Positions 22,366 through 33,845 of a stretch of 64,000 nucleotides of DNA are shown here, in pieces. The notes beneath the pieces are model-generated. The model made no database searches, was not told the origin of the DNA, and saw only the letters and a list, made by a program, of their open reading frames with translations. The stretch lies in contig CM046304.1 in NCBI GenBank assembly GCA_025267735.1, positions 8,804,001-8,868,000 of the forward strand. Reading direction: 5' to 3'. Position 1 is the stretch's first letter; the number at the start of each line of letters is the position of its first letter. The position numbers and the translations under genes were made by a program. The DNA comes from Mactra quadrangularis. Taxonomy: Eukaryota > Mollusca > Bivalvia > Venerida > Mactridae.

Positions 22366-24734
22366 AATGTCTCGTAACAGCAATATTTACATTTCTTCAT
22401 TTCAACAGCTATTCCTTGTACAACTTGTTTTTACTACCTCAACATAAAGTCACATTTAAAAATTTTTATTTCACTTATTTTTGAACTACTCTCAACTGTT
22501 TTTAAAAGGCATGTATAAAGGAAAACAGTTCATTGCATTTTTACCTCTCCTGAGCTCGAAGTGTTCATGGTGACCTTTTATAACTGCTTTGTCTGTCGTC
22601 TGTCTAAGATTTTAAACGACATCATCTCCAAATCTGCTGGATGAATTTCTACTAAACTTTATCAAAATAAGGTAAAAATAGGGTGAAACTAAAGTTACAT
22701 AAATATTCTATGAAAACCCGTATGGTTTAGGATAGACTTTTTTTTATTAATTTAAGATGTTAAAAGTCTAAATTACATGTATTTTTTGTTCAGAATATGT
22801 AATTTCTGTGTTATTTATTATGATAAGTCATATTTAGTATATAAATCTTTAGTTATGTCATTATAATTATACATTCTAACATGAACAGTTGTCTCCAGTC
22901 CATGAAAGGTGGTATTTAATCATGAGTTAAGGGAAATTACTCAAGTTTTTTATGTTTTTAATGGTAAAATTTGATATAAAATGTCATTTTGTCAAATTTT
23001 TTTATCATTTATCAGGTTCCAATATCATTGATTAGTAGTTTTTGAGGTAATGTGATGTAATATTTTAAAAATAGTGTATAAACAGTAATTTCTGAAGTTC
23101 TTAGATAAATAAATTGAGTTTTATCTAGCCCGGATGATTGGACCACAAGAGCTGCTGCATATTTGGGTCACAAGAGCTAAAAATATATCTTTACATTGCA
23201 ATCTTTCAACAACATCTTTCATGCTGCTAAGCCAATTTTGATCAAACTTTACCCAATTGATATTTACATATTTACAAAAGTTATATAAATGGTTTCGGTC
23301 AACTGTCTAAGTAGGTCACAGGAGCTAATAATAATTACTTTGTTATTTCAATGATCATAAAGAAATTCTTCAAACAACACTGCCTGCGAAAGTGCATGAT
23401 GATTTTTTATTAAACATTCCACAGACATTTCAGGTATTTGATATATATTAAATATTTCTGAATTGCAGTCAACACTTAGGTGAACAATACAGGGCCTTCA
23501 TGGCACTCTAATTTGCTGTACCTGAAAAAACACCTCAATTGGATTTTATTTTTTGCAGCTGTTCAATTTTTCAAAAATTACAAAAGTCAAAATGTCAACA
23601 TAGCATAAAATATAAGTCATCATGGACAAATTAATCATATATGATCTCATCTATTTGTGATCTCGTTTTAAGTTTCATATCAAACCATTTCATGTTTTCA
23701 TTAGTCAGTCACCACCAAGTATATTATTATAAACATGGTATAACATCTTGGTATAGAAAAGTGATATCTTAAAAAACATCACAAAATTAAACAGTTGGAG
23801 TTTACTTACAATTAGCTTTAAAAAAATTCCAATGACCATTAACTATCAGACATCCAGAAAGTTATATGCACATTTAAAAATAAAAAATAGCAAATCTGTT
23901 TATTTTTCATATTTAACAGTTTACATGAATAATAATTATTATTATTATGTAAATCTGTCACAAGGCAGATATTCACATTCCTTAAATTTGTCCTCATGAA
24001 TATAAGTATTACATTTTATATTGTCTAAGAAAAGTTATATTGGTACATCTTTTCATATTTTTCATGTTCAAACTGTTTAAACTTTGTTCATATTATTACT
24101 TGTTTATTAACTGATTTTGTTTTGCTTTTCAATTTTTAGGACTTTTCTGTTCATATTACTTCCAATAGTTTTCATATATAACACATTTTTGTAACTTATT
24201 ATATTTTTCTAGTCAGAAAGGTCATTTTGCATTGATGTATATTCATTTAATTTTTATTCATTCTAAACTGAATTTCCATGGTAAAAAAGGTACTTGTTTA
24301 ATTCAGTAAGAATAGTAAAAGAAATAGTTGCTAACCTGCCCACACTTTACACACCTGAGTTGTGGGGGAAGAAAATAAATAGTCAGTTTGTGTTTAGTTT
24401 TCCATGTTTCAATCTGATTAAATCTTAAAAAAACAAATTTTCGTTGTGTTGGTATTTTGTAAGTTGACTTAACCATGGGCTTTATGTACAAGATAAGACT
24501 TGCAAGTCTTCCCACCCATTGTCTGTCATTACACAAGCAATAAATCTCCTTCATGAGATTTGAAGTCATCACTTTCTAACAAATTAGCCAAAATAGCTGT
24601 CCACTAATCTTTGACAATAATCATTTTAAGTATTTTTGTCATCTGTGTAAGATTTATGTACAAGTACTTAGCCTTATGTTATATTTGTTTTTCCTTTTTG
24701 TGATCAATCTTTGTCCGTCCGTCATGCGTAAACA
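22366..24734. other. Helitron 3' half without a recognisable gene
   Basis: AT-rich. Decayed pieces of the bivalve repeat are seen at about 22548-22690 and 23130-23330 (GAGCTCGAAGTGTTCATGGTG, GGTCACAAGAGC). One 89-codon minus-strand frame (24572-24303) has no recognisable features. Confidence 0.5.
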
Positions 24735-26075
24735 TTTTAGCTTGCCTGCGCACAAAGTGCTCAGGGTGAGCTATTGTGGCCGGCTTTTGTCTGTCGTCAT
24801 GCACGTCCATAAACTTTTTTACTTACACATATTCTCTTCTGAAATGACTCATTGGATTTTGACCAAACTTCAAAGGAATGATCCCTGGGTAATCCCCTAC
24901 CAAAGTTGTTCAAATGGTTCTGATTGGTTGCATAAGTAGGTCACGAGGTCAAAAAATAGGTTTTCAAAATGCAATTTTTAAAAATCTTCTGGTGTGAAAC
25001 TACAAGGCTTAGAGCTTTCATATTTGGTATTCTCATCATCTAGAGGTCCTCTACCAAATTTGTTCAAATTATGCCCCTGGGGTCAAAATTGACCCTGCCC
25101 CGGGGGTCACATTTTTACATTGAAATATATAAAGAAAATTTCAAACAACATCTTCTTTTCAACCACTTATGGTAATTTGACCAAACTGAACAGGAATGTC
25201 CTTGAGTTTCCCCTAACAAAATTGTTCAAATAGTTCTGATTGGTTGGAAGAGTAGGTCACGGAATCAAATAATAAGTTTTCACAATGCAATTTTCAAAAA
25301 TCTTCTTGTCTGAAACTACAAGGCCTAGAGCTTTCATATTTGGTATAGTCCAACAGAATCAACCTGAGCTTGAACTACCTAATTATAATAATTACACACT
25401 TCACGTACATTAAATTGTGAGTTTCCGTATGAGTGTATACGGTTATATACGTGTTTTAACAACCGATGTGACTATAAATCAATTCAATAAAAGTGGCGTG
25501 TTATTGTATTTTTAATTTTTGACGCTTTAGATTTTGGGGAAACAAGTAAGTCCGCAACATTATGGCACAGTTTCAAAGTATTTATTATTATGAAAACAAC
25601 ATTAATTGTTTAGTGCGTGTATTTTGCCGAAAGCTTCCGATAAAGCTTGATTTACAAACGAAGATAAAAATAGACTGTAAATATTGAGTTTAATATATTC
25701 TTGCATAAAGGTCAAACTCAGGTTAATTCTGTTGGACTATATATAACATCATCTAGAGGTCCTCCATCACAGTTGTTCAAATTATGCCCCTCGGTCAAAA
25801 GTGACCTCATCCCATGAATCACAATATTACATTGAATTATATAAGGAAAAGTTCAAACAACATCTTCTCTTGAACTGCTTATGATAATTTCCCCAACTCA
25901 ACAGGAATGGTTCGTGGGTGGTTCCTTACCAACATTGTTCAAATAGGTCTGATTGGTTGGATAAGTAGGTCACTGGGTCGAAAAATAGGTTTCAACATTA
26001 GTGGTCCTCTGTAAATGGCTCTTCTGTGACCTTTGACCTTTTCCTCAGGTGAGCACCCAAGGCTCTTTTGGTTCT
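24735..26075 (+). repeat. Second bivalve-type dispersed repeat, near the Helitron 3' end
   Basis: It starts CTTGCCTGCGCACAAAGTG and ends CCTTTTCCTCAGGTGAGCAC. Internal units contain TTTCATATTTGGTAT and CTCTACCAAATTTGTTCAA. It is interrupted by a MITE at 25346-25739. The last 100 bases are shared with the Helitron deletion derivative (42925-43020), so the repeat was already in place when that derivative formed. Confidence 0.8.
25346..25739. mobile_element. MITE, 394 bp, TA target duplication
   Basis: The ends TAGTCCAACAGAATCAACCT and, inverted, TAGTCCAACAGAATTAACCT continue as inverted repeats for about 30 bases with few mismatches. It is flanked by TA (25344-25345 and 25740-25741). Removing it restores GGTATATAACATC, exactly as found in the sister repeat at about 19338. 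TA duplication suggests mobilisation by a Tc1/mariner-type transposase. No reading frame. Confidence 0.92.
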
Positions 26076-26087
26076 CTTGTTTTAAAT

Positions 26088-26121
26088 CGACGCCGTTTGT
26101 CTTTTTTAAAGACATTTCTTG
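26088..26121 (+). other. Helitron 3' terminal structure
   Basis: ACGCCG (26090-26095) is the inverted partner of CGGCGT at the 5' end. It is followed by the hairpin TGTCTTT-TTT-AAAGACA (26098-26114) and the last bases TTTCTTG. The identical arrangement ends the copy at 43065. This is the layout described for Helitron2/Helentron 3' ends. Confidence 0.85.
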
Positions 26122-26299
26122 TTGAATCTGTATCATCATATGCGATACTTAACTTTTTGAAAGAAATAAATGTTTATGATAAGATATAGAGCTTTACATC
26201 TTTAATTTCGTTTGAATCAATAGTATCATTGATTGCTTTCGGCGCGATATGACCTTTTTGTGTTGGTGCGCCGTAAAACCCAAACAAACAAAACAAGGT
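26122..26299 (+). mobile_element. Displaced 3' end of LINE copy 1
   Basis: It begins TTGAATCTGTATCATCATAT, the exact continuation of the LINE sequence that stops at 10050. It then has the 3' UTR with CGGCGCGATATGACC and GTGTTGGTGCGCCGTAAAAC and a CAAA-type tail. It marks the right flank of the Helitron insertion. Confidence 0.88.
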
Positions 26300-26584
26300 T
26301 CCTCAAATTTTATGTGTGGATAGCCCTTGGGTAGAGGAGCTTCCCTATTGATTTAGAGACCCTAGGGTCAAGGTCAAGGTTACTTGGACTTAAAATATAA
26401 AACCTTGTCCGGACGATAACTCAAGAATTACTGTACGTAGGTTCACCAAATTTTATGTGTAGGTAGTCCATGTGTCAAGAAAGTGCCCTATCGGTTTTTG
26501 GGCCCCAGGGTCAAAGGTCAAGGTCACAGGGGCATCATATGGAAAAACCTTGTCTGGACGATAACTCAACAACCAATGTACCTC
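26300..26584 (+). repeat. Two-unit 'ggtcaaggtca' repeat
   Basis: Two units of about 135-140 bases share CAAATTTTATGTGT, GGGTCAAGGTCAAGG and CCTTGTCCGGACGATAACTC. No coding potential; it resembles a widespread molluscan dispersed repeat. LINE copy 2 starts abruptly after it. Confidence 0.75.
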
Positions 26585-28610
26585 GATACAACTTGGGAAT
26601 GTGGTATTCCCAAAGATGCCGGTCTAAACGGTAGACTACCTATGTTAATTTCTAGTTTTCTGTCTGACAGAAATTTTCAAGTTAAAGTAGGATCAACATT
26701 ATCAGAGAGCCACAAACAAGACCAAGACGCGCCACAAGGCAGTATATTATCTGTTACACTCTTTGCTCTTAAAATTAATAATATTGTTAAGATCATAAAT
26801 CCTGGTACAGATTGCTCATTATATGTAGATGACTTTTTAATCTGTTATCGATCTAAAAATATCCGAAGTATCGAACGCCAACTACAACAAAAATTGGATA
26901 AAATTCAAAAGTGGGCAACAGAAAATGGTTTTTAATTTTTCAAGTCAAAAACACAATGTGTACATTTTTGTCGATTAAGAAGCATCATAATGATCCTGAA
27001 CTTTACATTTCTGGCTCAAAAATACCTGTTGTAAATGAAGCTAAATTTTTAGGCGTTACATTTGATAAAAAACTCTCTTTTATATCACACTTAAAGTCTC
27101 TAAAAACAAAATGTATTAAAGCTTTGAATCTACTTAAAGTACTTTCACATTCTGATTGGGGATCTGATTCCCAAACATTACTTAAATTATACAGAAGTCT
27201 TGTTCGTTCAAAACTAGATTATGGGTCAATTGTATACGGATCAGCACGTAAATCGTTCTTAATACAAATGCTTGATAAATACATAACCAGGGTTTACGTA
27301 TTGCCCTTGGCGCCTTTAAAACTTCACCTGTTGAAAGTCTTTATGTTGAAGCTAACGAGCCATCATTAAAATTACGTCGACAAAAGCTTTCATTACAATA
27401 CGCAACTCGAATATCTTCTAACAATAGTAACCCGGCGCGAAAAGTTGTTTTTAAACAAAATTACATTGATAAATTTGACAACAAACCAAACGAAATTAAA
27501 CCATTTAGCCTGCGCGTTAAAAATGATTTGGAAATGCTTAATATTATCACTTCTACCGTTTTACAGAACTTAGATGAAAATGTTCCTCCTTGGACCTACA
27601 ACATACCAAACGTAAATATTGACTTACCAAAATTTCGTAAATCTTTTACCAGCACAGAAGCCTTCAAATCCGTATTTGTAAACATCTTAGACAAATATAA
27701 AGAATGTACACATTTATTTACTGACGGCTCAAAAGATGGTAACAAAGTTGGTTGCGCTGCATATGGAAATTCTTTTGTTGCAAGAATGCGACTGCCTGAC
27801 CAGGCATCCATATTTACAGCCGAAGTCAAAGCAATAGATCTTGCTTTATCAAACATATCAAATAGTATTAATAACAATTTTATCATTTTTTCAGATTCTC
27901 TATCTGTATTATTGGCCATAAAAATCGTAGTTCAGAAAATATTCTTATTAAAAGTATCGAATTAAAATTACATGAAATTTTAAAATCTAAAATAGTACAC
28001 CTCTGCTGGATACCAAGCCATATTGGTATACAAGGAAATGAAAAAGTCGATATTTTAGCTAAAGAATATTTACACCTTCAACCAGTAGATATCAAATTAC
28101 CAAGCAGTGACTTCAGATGTTCTATAAACACGTTAATTAAGTCGAAATTGCAAACAATGTGGAACAATGCAATTTTTAATAAGTTACGTGACATAAAGCC
28201 AACCCTTAATTCATCTTCGTCTATTACATTTTCTAATCGCCGAGATCAAATAGTGATTTCGCGATGTAGAATTGGTCATACCAGATTAACACATTCATAC
28301 CTTCTCAAAAGAGAGGAAGCACCTAAATGTATACCCTGTGACGAGCATTTCAATGTCAAACACATTCTCCTTGACTGTCAGGATCTTAAAGACACCCGTG
28401 ACAAACATTTCAAAGTTAACTCACTTAAAGAACTTTTTGAATCTGTATCATCATATGCGATACGATACTTAACTTTTTGAAGGAAATAAATGTATATAAT
28501 AAGATATAGAGCTTCACGTCATTAATATCGTTTGAATTAATAGTATCATTGATTGCTTTCGGCGCGATATGACCTTTTTGTGTTGGTGCGCCGTAAAACC
28601 CAAACAAACA
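26585..28610 (+). pseudogene. LINE copy 2: 5'-truncated RT-RNase H-CCHC reading frame
   Basis: Sense copy, truncated just after the first RT aspartate block (starts at GATACAACTTGG). In order: PQGSILSVTLFALKINN, LYVDDFLICYRS, KFLGVTFDKKLSF, SLVRSKLDYGSIVYGS, RNase H with FTDGSKDG, AEVKAIDLAL, FSDSLS and GNEKVDILA, then RCRIGHTRLTHSYLL and the knuckle CIPCDEHFNVKHILLDC. It ends IRYLTF before a 3' UTR and a CAAACAAACA tail. Frameshifts at about 26932, 27285 and 27920 disable it. It is the intact reference for the break-points in copy 1. No clear target duplication was found. Confidence 0.88.
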
Positions 28611-30115
28611 ATGGCAAATATGTAATAAGACATATTTGCGGTTTATCACAGAGAGCATGATTTCTCCTGTACTTTACTTTACTTTTGTTTTCGCTGACAT
28701 AAGATTTTCACGTTTTTGCTTATGTCATGCTAAGCTTGACCGATTTCGGCACTCTTGGCTGATATCGTTGACCAACTATTTCATTTCTGACCGGCTACTC
28801 GAGAAGGTAGGACCTTGTTTTCATAAGGTTTTAAGAATAATGAATTTTTTTAAAAATTGTGTTAGATTTTTAGAATACATTTTAAATTGTCGGTATGTTT
28901 CTTTTCTAATAGAGAATTGAATATTTAATAATACTGAATTTGTAGCTAAGAGTAAGTGATAAATATAATTTTTACACACGGAATTCATTGTAAGCCACGA
29001 GGTGCCACGTGCGTTAATAGATTTATGAAATTTTATGTTAGAAGGAGTTTCATTTGAGTTTATAATTTAGATAATTATATCAAGCATATGTAGGTATTGA
29101 ATAGATACAGAAGGGCACGTGTGAGGTTTGTAAAGTTTGATTAAAAATTCTAAATGATAAATACTGTGTTGTGAATTTTGACTTCATTGTTTGTAGTCAA
29201 GTTTATGAGATGGTACGATAGTATTTCATTTACACTGTAGGTTTATACAATTTATTTGGTGAATTATTACCACGGGTTACGAAGAGTAAGTCTAATCCGT
29301 GAAGTGTAATATGAAGTTAATTTCCGCATGCTCTTATTTAAATCATGCTGGGCTGGGCCGAGGTGTCTGCCAAGGAACACGGGAGTCTGTGGCCTTGTGC
29401 ATAGGTATTTGGGGACTTCTGACTTCTTTGTGCAGGCGGGTTTTCAACAGCATGGTTTATAATACTGAAATATTGCTCCTTCAGGTTTAGAAATGTTAGG
29501 TGGTGAATTTATTGAGTTATTTATGACATTGTATTCAAAAGTATAGCGTAAGTGCCACATGTTGCATAGAATAATTTTTAATAGGGGTAGAGTAATAATG
29601 TATTTATCTAGTGTAGACTAAAATATTGTTTTGAAATTGTTAGCATTTATTTAATATTACTGTTGCTTGCTGAGGAGTTTGTCAAAGAGCTGGTTTTTGA
29701 TTTTGTAAAGCAAAAGAAGAATTTGTCACAGACGGGTTTAGGCAACAGTTAGGCTTTAGGGCCAATTAATGATCGAGAGTGTGCGGCTAGATGCATGAGT
29801 GATAACTAGTACAATATACATGGCATAATAATCAGGGACGGTATAAGTAGTATTTATAGCGAATATAGTAGGGCTAAAAATATTTATGGTAGCCGTGGAG
29901 CATCAAGTGTTTACACTACTTTCAATAATTATCAGTATTATTATCATTTTAGAGATTCGTAATGTTCAAGGGAAGGAGTTGCTAATATTATATTATTTCG
30001 TTGAACATAAGCAAATAAGAGAGTTACAAACTATGTAAAATAAATAGCGTAAAGTTACATGTAATGATAGATTTTGTTTTGTTGTTGTTGTTTTCCCATT
30101 TCGTTTGCAGGAAGA
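28611..30115. other. Left part of the Ngaro-like element or its flank, no gene recognised
   Basis: AT-rich. A short inverted pair (GACATAAG at about 28697 and CTTATGTC at about 28720) is visible. A GTAAGT donor at 29286 and a strong acceptor at 30110 (pyrimidine tract, TTTGCAG) could define a 5' UTR intron ahead of the Gag ATG. I could not find the element's terminal repeat. Confidence 0.4.
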
Positions 30116-30988
30116 ATGGCAAAAAGAATGTTAGAAACAGAAACGGAGATTGGTTTGGAAGATAAATCTAATGTGAAAAGAGGTCATTTTGAAGAAAACA
30201 CAGTGGAGGAAAACATGGAAGGGAAGAGTCTTGGGAATGAGAATGGAGAAGGTAATACCTTAGACTTAGGTTTTGGCCTAGACGGGGCAAGTAGGCCGAC
30301 TAACATAATACATAGCATCAACACATTTGTTGGAATGCATGTGAATATTAACACTAAAGCTAAGATTATTAGTAATCAATATGTTGAGCTAGAAAGTATT
30401 TTGCCAAGTAATACTGAGTTAAGTAATAATAAAATATCTATCAATCATAGAGGAGAATTAGTGATTACGCCGCAAAAATCCAAAATTAGTATTAATAGTA
30501 TTGAGGCATGGACAGATGCTTTTCTGATTTTTACAAGCATTTATTTAGAAGCGCATAAAGAAAAGAGCTTAGAATTATTAGAATACATGCAGAATGTGAG
30601 AACGGCAGCAAAACGTCACGGTGGTCAGGGATGGAAGCATTATGATGAACAGTTTAGACTGAGAATGGCTGCAGATCCAATAAACTATAATTTCGGTAAA
30701 ATTGACAACGAATTATGGTAAATGTATATGTCTCAAACAAATCAAAGCTATATGAATCCTCGAAGATTGTATAACAAGAAATGTTATGATTTTAACTATA
30801 AGATTTGCACTAGGCAGAATTGCTTATTTTTTCATGCATGTTTTATTTGTGGAATGAATCATCCTTTCAGATATTGCTATAGGAACAAAGGACCGAATAG
30901 TAACATTAGGAGGGCCACTGAATCCCAGGGCCAACATAGATTTATTAGACCAAACTTTAGACCAAGATTATCAGGCCCTAAAGTCTAA
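30116..30988 (+). pseudogene. Ngaro-like Gag with an in-frame stop
   Basis: It starts MAKRMLETETEIG directly after a splice-acceptor-like GCAG. The body has a conserved-looking stretch SIEAWTDAFLIFTSIYL and RHGGQGWKHYDEQFR. A TAA at 30719-30721 ends the first 201 codons. The same frame continues 88 codons with a zinc region: C-x7-C-x4-C-x3-H (CYDFNYKICTRQNCLFFH), then C-x2-C-x3-H-x4-C. The zinc region belongs to DIRS/Ngaro Gag, so the TAA is most simply a nonsense mutation. Programmed readthrough is possible but unsupported. Confidence 0.75.
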
Positions 30989-32618
30989 AAGAAGTTTAAA
31001 AGATTTAGGGTTTACGCCGATAAAAATCGATGTAATTTGTAAATATTTAGATTTATATATAAATCGCGAAGATTCTAATTACCTAAAGCAAGGTTTCTCA
31101 GAAGGATTCAAAATGAAGTTTAGCGGGGAAATATCAAATACTACAGTTAAAAATCTTAAGTCGGCTGAGGCACGAACAGAAATACTATGTGAAAAAATTG
31201 CCAAGGAAGTTAGTTTAGGAAGAATATGCGGGCCTTATAAACAACCACCGATGAAAGATTTAAATTTGTCTCCCCTTGGTTTGATCCCAAAATCGGATGG
31301 TAGTTGGAGACTTATAACGCATTTATCATATCCACCGGGAAACAGTGTAAATGACGGAATAGATCCAAAATTTTGTTCAGTTTCATACACTTCTTTTGAC
31401 AATGTAGTTAAAATGATTTTTGAGTTGGGTAAAGAAGCATTAATGGCCAAAAGAGACATAAAATCGGCTTTTAGGTTAATACCAATTCACCCACAAGATT
31501 TTCATTTATTAGGAATGCAAGTGGATGGCAAATACTATATAGATAAAATGCTACCAATGGGTCTTAGATTAAGCTGTGCTATATTTGAAAAGTTTGCTAC
31601 ATTTATTCATTGGTTAGTTAATTACAAGTGTCAATTAAACACGCTTGATCATTACTTAGATGACTTTATTTTTGCAGGTGGTAAATATTCGTTTAATTGT
31701 GAAAGTTTAGTATCAACTTTCGAGCATGTATGTGACGAGCTAGGTATCCCAATAGCTCACGAAAAATCATTAGGTCCTACGAATTGTTTAATTTTTTTAG
31801 GTTTCGAAATTGATTCAGTAGCTATGGTCATAAGAATACCTGAAAGCAAAATTAAGGAACTAAAAAAGTTAATAGTTGAAATCTTACAACAGAATAAAAT
31901 TACATTACAAAAATTACAGAGTATAGTAGGAAAATTAAATTTCTTTTGTAAAGCAATTAGGTATAGTAGAGCATTTATAAGGCGTTTTTATGATGCGATG
32001 ACAGGGCTTAAGAAACCTTATCATAGACTTATAATAACAAATGCTTTAAGAGAGGATTTTAGCATGTGGCAAACATTCCTTGAGGATTTTAATGGCATTG
32101 TGCATATACCTGATTCGGTATGGACTGATAACGAGATGCTTAGGCTTTACACTGATAGTGCAGGGGCCGCTCAGTTAGGATGTGGATGTTATTTAAATGG
32201 CAAATGGGCGTATTTTCCTTGGCCAGATTCATGGAGTAATAGTGATATATTTAAAGACATGACTTTCCTAGAAATGATACCAGTAGTTTTAGCCACGCAT
32301 TTATGGGGGGCTTTATTGAGGGGTAAACAAATTATTCTATACATAGATAATGAAGCCTTGGTTAATGTACTTAACAAACAGCCATCAAAATCTAAAAGAT
32401 TAATGATTTTAGTAAGAAATTATGTTATATCATGCATGAAGTTTGAGATCAATTTCAAAGCTATTCACATTAGTTCTAAATGTAACAGTATAGCAGATTC
32501 TATCTCTCGAATGCAGTGGCACAGACTAAGGCAATTGGCACCGGAAGCAAACGAACAGCCAGACGCAATACCAAGCTCGTTCCTGTTGGTCATCTCAAAC
32601 AAGAAGCTGAAAGATTAA
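30858..32618 (+). CDS. Ngaro-like reverse transcriptase and RNase H
   Basis: The frame is open from 30858 and overlaps the end of Gag by 131 bases in the +1 frame. The first ATG is at 31113, but similarity-like sequence (LGFTPIKIDVICKYL) begins before it, so a frameshift from Gag or upstream initiation is likely. RT blocks: SPLGLIPKSDGSWRLI, AKRDIKSAFRLIPI, LPMGLRLSC, HYLDDFIFAG and LIFLGFEID. RNase H: LYTDSAGA, TFLEMIPVVLA, YIDNEALVNVL and CNSIADSISR. Both active sites are complete and the frame is intact. The end overlaps the recombinase frame by about 100 bases. Confidence 0.9.
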   Translation: MILSDIAIGTKDRIVTLGGPLNPRANIDLLDQTLDQDYQALKSKRSLKDLGFTPIKIDVICKYLDLYINREDSNYLKQGFSEGFKMKFSGEISNTTVKNLKSAEARTEILCEKIAKEVSLGRICGPYKQPPMKDLNLSPLGLIPKSDGSWRLITHLSYPPGNSVNDGIDPKFCSVSYTSFDNVVKMIFELGKEALMAKRDIKSAFRLIPIHPQDFHLLGMQVDGKYYIDKMLPMGLRLSCAIFEKFATFIHWLVNYKCQLNTLDHYLDDFIFAGGKYSFNCESLVSTFEHVCDELGIPIAHEKSLGPTNCLIFLGFEIDSVAMVIRIPESKIKELKKLIVEILQQNKITLQKLQSIVGKLNFFCKAIRYSRAFIRRFYDAMTGLKKPYHRLIITNALREDFSMWQTFLEDFNGIVHIPDSVWTDNEMLRLYTDSAGAAQLGCGCYLNGKWAYFPWPDSWSNSDIFKDMTFLEMIPVVLATHLWGALLRGKQIILYIDNEALVNVLNKQPSKSKRLMILVRNYVISCMKFEINFKAIHISSKCNSIADSISRMQWHRLRQLAPEANEQPDAIPSSFLLVISNKKLKD

Positions 32619-33526
32619 TTAGTATGTCATTGGCTAGTAACACGAAAGATGCATACAATGTAGGCATTAGGAGATTTATTGGGTTTAGAGAAGAATATGA
32701 CATGGACCAATGTTGGCCACCATTAATAGAACAATTGACGTTATTCATAGCCTATTTGTCGATACAAGGGTTAGCCTATAATACAGCAAATTCTTATTTA
32801 GCATCAATTGGTTTCAAATGCAAAATTATGTCAGTAAAAGACAATACAAAGAATTACATAATCAATAAGTTATTAGAGGGAATGAAAAGATCAAAACAAA
32901 TAACGCCTAGATTGCCCATAACGATAAATATCTTAAGAACTTTGTATGGAAAATAACAATTCATTTGTAAAAATTCGTATGAGAAGCAATTATTTAGTGC
33001 CGCGTATACTTTAGCCTTTTTTGGGTTTTTCGGAGTAGGGGAGATAGCTGTAACAAAATCAACGTATATGCATAAAGTAGTTTCTATAAAAGATATTTCG
33101 TTTGACCCAGACAACATTCACTTAATAGTTTTACTAAGATTTTCAAAAACTGACCAATTAGGGAAGGGTGTAAACATAAAATTAGCTAAGTCTCATACTG
33201 AAATTTGCCCAGTAAATAATTTGATGGATTTCTTAAAAATTAGACCGAAAATAGACGGTCCACTACTCTGCCATTTGGATAAAACCCCCTTGACAAGATA
33301 CCAATTTACCGCAGTTATAAGAAAAACTATGCGATTGGTGGATGAAAAATACTTTCAATACAAATCACACTCTTTTAGAATTGGGGCTGCAACTTCAGCA
33401 GCGAATATGGGTTTATCAGTAGAGAAAATTAAACAAGCCGGTCGTTGGAGCTCTGATAGTTACAAATTCTATATTAGATCAGATGAAAATTCAAACCAGT
33501 TACTGAATATGCAAAAAAATAAATAA
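32516..33526 (+). pseudogene. Ngaro-like tyrosine recombinase, inactivated
   Basis: The frame runs through both halves, interrupted by one TAA at 32954-32956. The first half is the helical core-binding domain (SNTKDAYNVGIRRFIGF, LAYNTANSYLASIGF). The second half is the catalytic domain, with KSHSFRIGAAT (H-x-x-R) and AGRWSSDSYKFYIR (Trp and the nucleophile Tyr). At the first catalytic Arg, the expected 'FRVGE'-type block reads FFGVGEIAV: Gly (codon GGA) replaces Arg, a single-base change from AGA. The stop and this change both indicate loss of integration activity. The true start is not certain because the frame overlaps the RT ORF. Confidence 0.85.
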
Positions 33527-33845
33527 ATTTAAATTAGTAGTAATGTGAAATGATCACTGAAACCCAGGGTCGTTCACATATTAAACATAGTGAATACATA
33601 CGGCATTCTAGCGAGAGTTATAAATTCATATATTCAGTGGGTTTTTATTTTAGTGAACTAGTCAGCAAAATATTATTAATTGTACTTATTGTAGGTTTAA
33701 CAGCATGCAAAGAGTATGAAGATTTAAGATTCTGTCAATATTATAAAACAATCAATGTTCAATAAGTTTAAATGAAGTTATATAGAGAATGTTGAAATTG
33801 TTCATTTGGTTAAATATCAGTTGTAATTAATTATATGTTAAGCAG

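Larger units (their letters stand above)
10051..26121 (+). mobile_element. Helitron2/Helentron-type element, about 16.07 kb, carrying protease, Rep-helicase and RPA genes
   Basis: The left end is TTCGGCGTAGCTG and the right end is AAAGACATTTCTTG. Three observations fix the ends. First, the LINE is broken exactly here: the left flank AAGAACTTT plus the right flank TTGAATCTG rebuild the uninterrupted sequence seen in the LINE copy at 28430. Second, the same two ends bound a 1.26-kb relative at 41808-43065. Third, the ends show Helitron2-like features: insertion between T and T with no target duplication, a short asymmetric inverted repeat (CGGCGT at 10053-10058, ACGCCG at 26090-26095) and a 7-bp hairpin seven bases from the 3' end. 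Inside are two Rep-helicase-protease ORFs, a spliced RPA-like gene, and several repeats and a MITE. End positions are certain to about 2 bases because of the T run. Confidence 0.85.

Noticed and set aside
21884..22484. Hydrophobic frames resembling membrane proteins
   Set aside because: The T-rich 185-bp tandem duplication produces Phe and Leu codons by composition.
24303..24572. A minus-strand 89-codon frame
   Set aside because: No motif, no flanking exon signals and no second copy.
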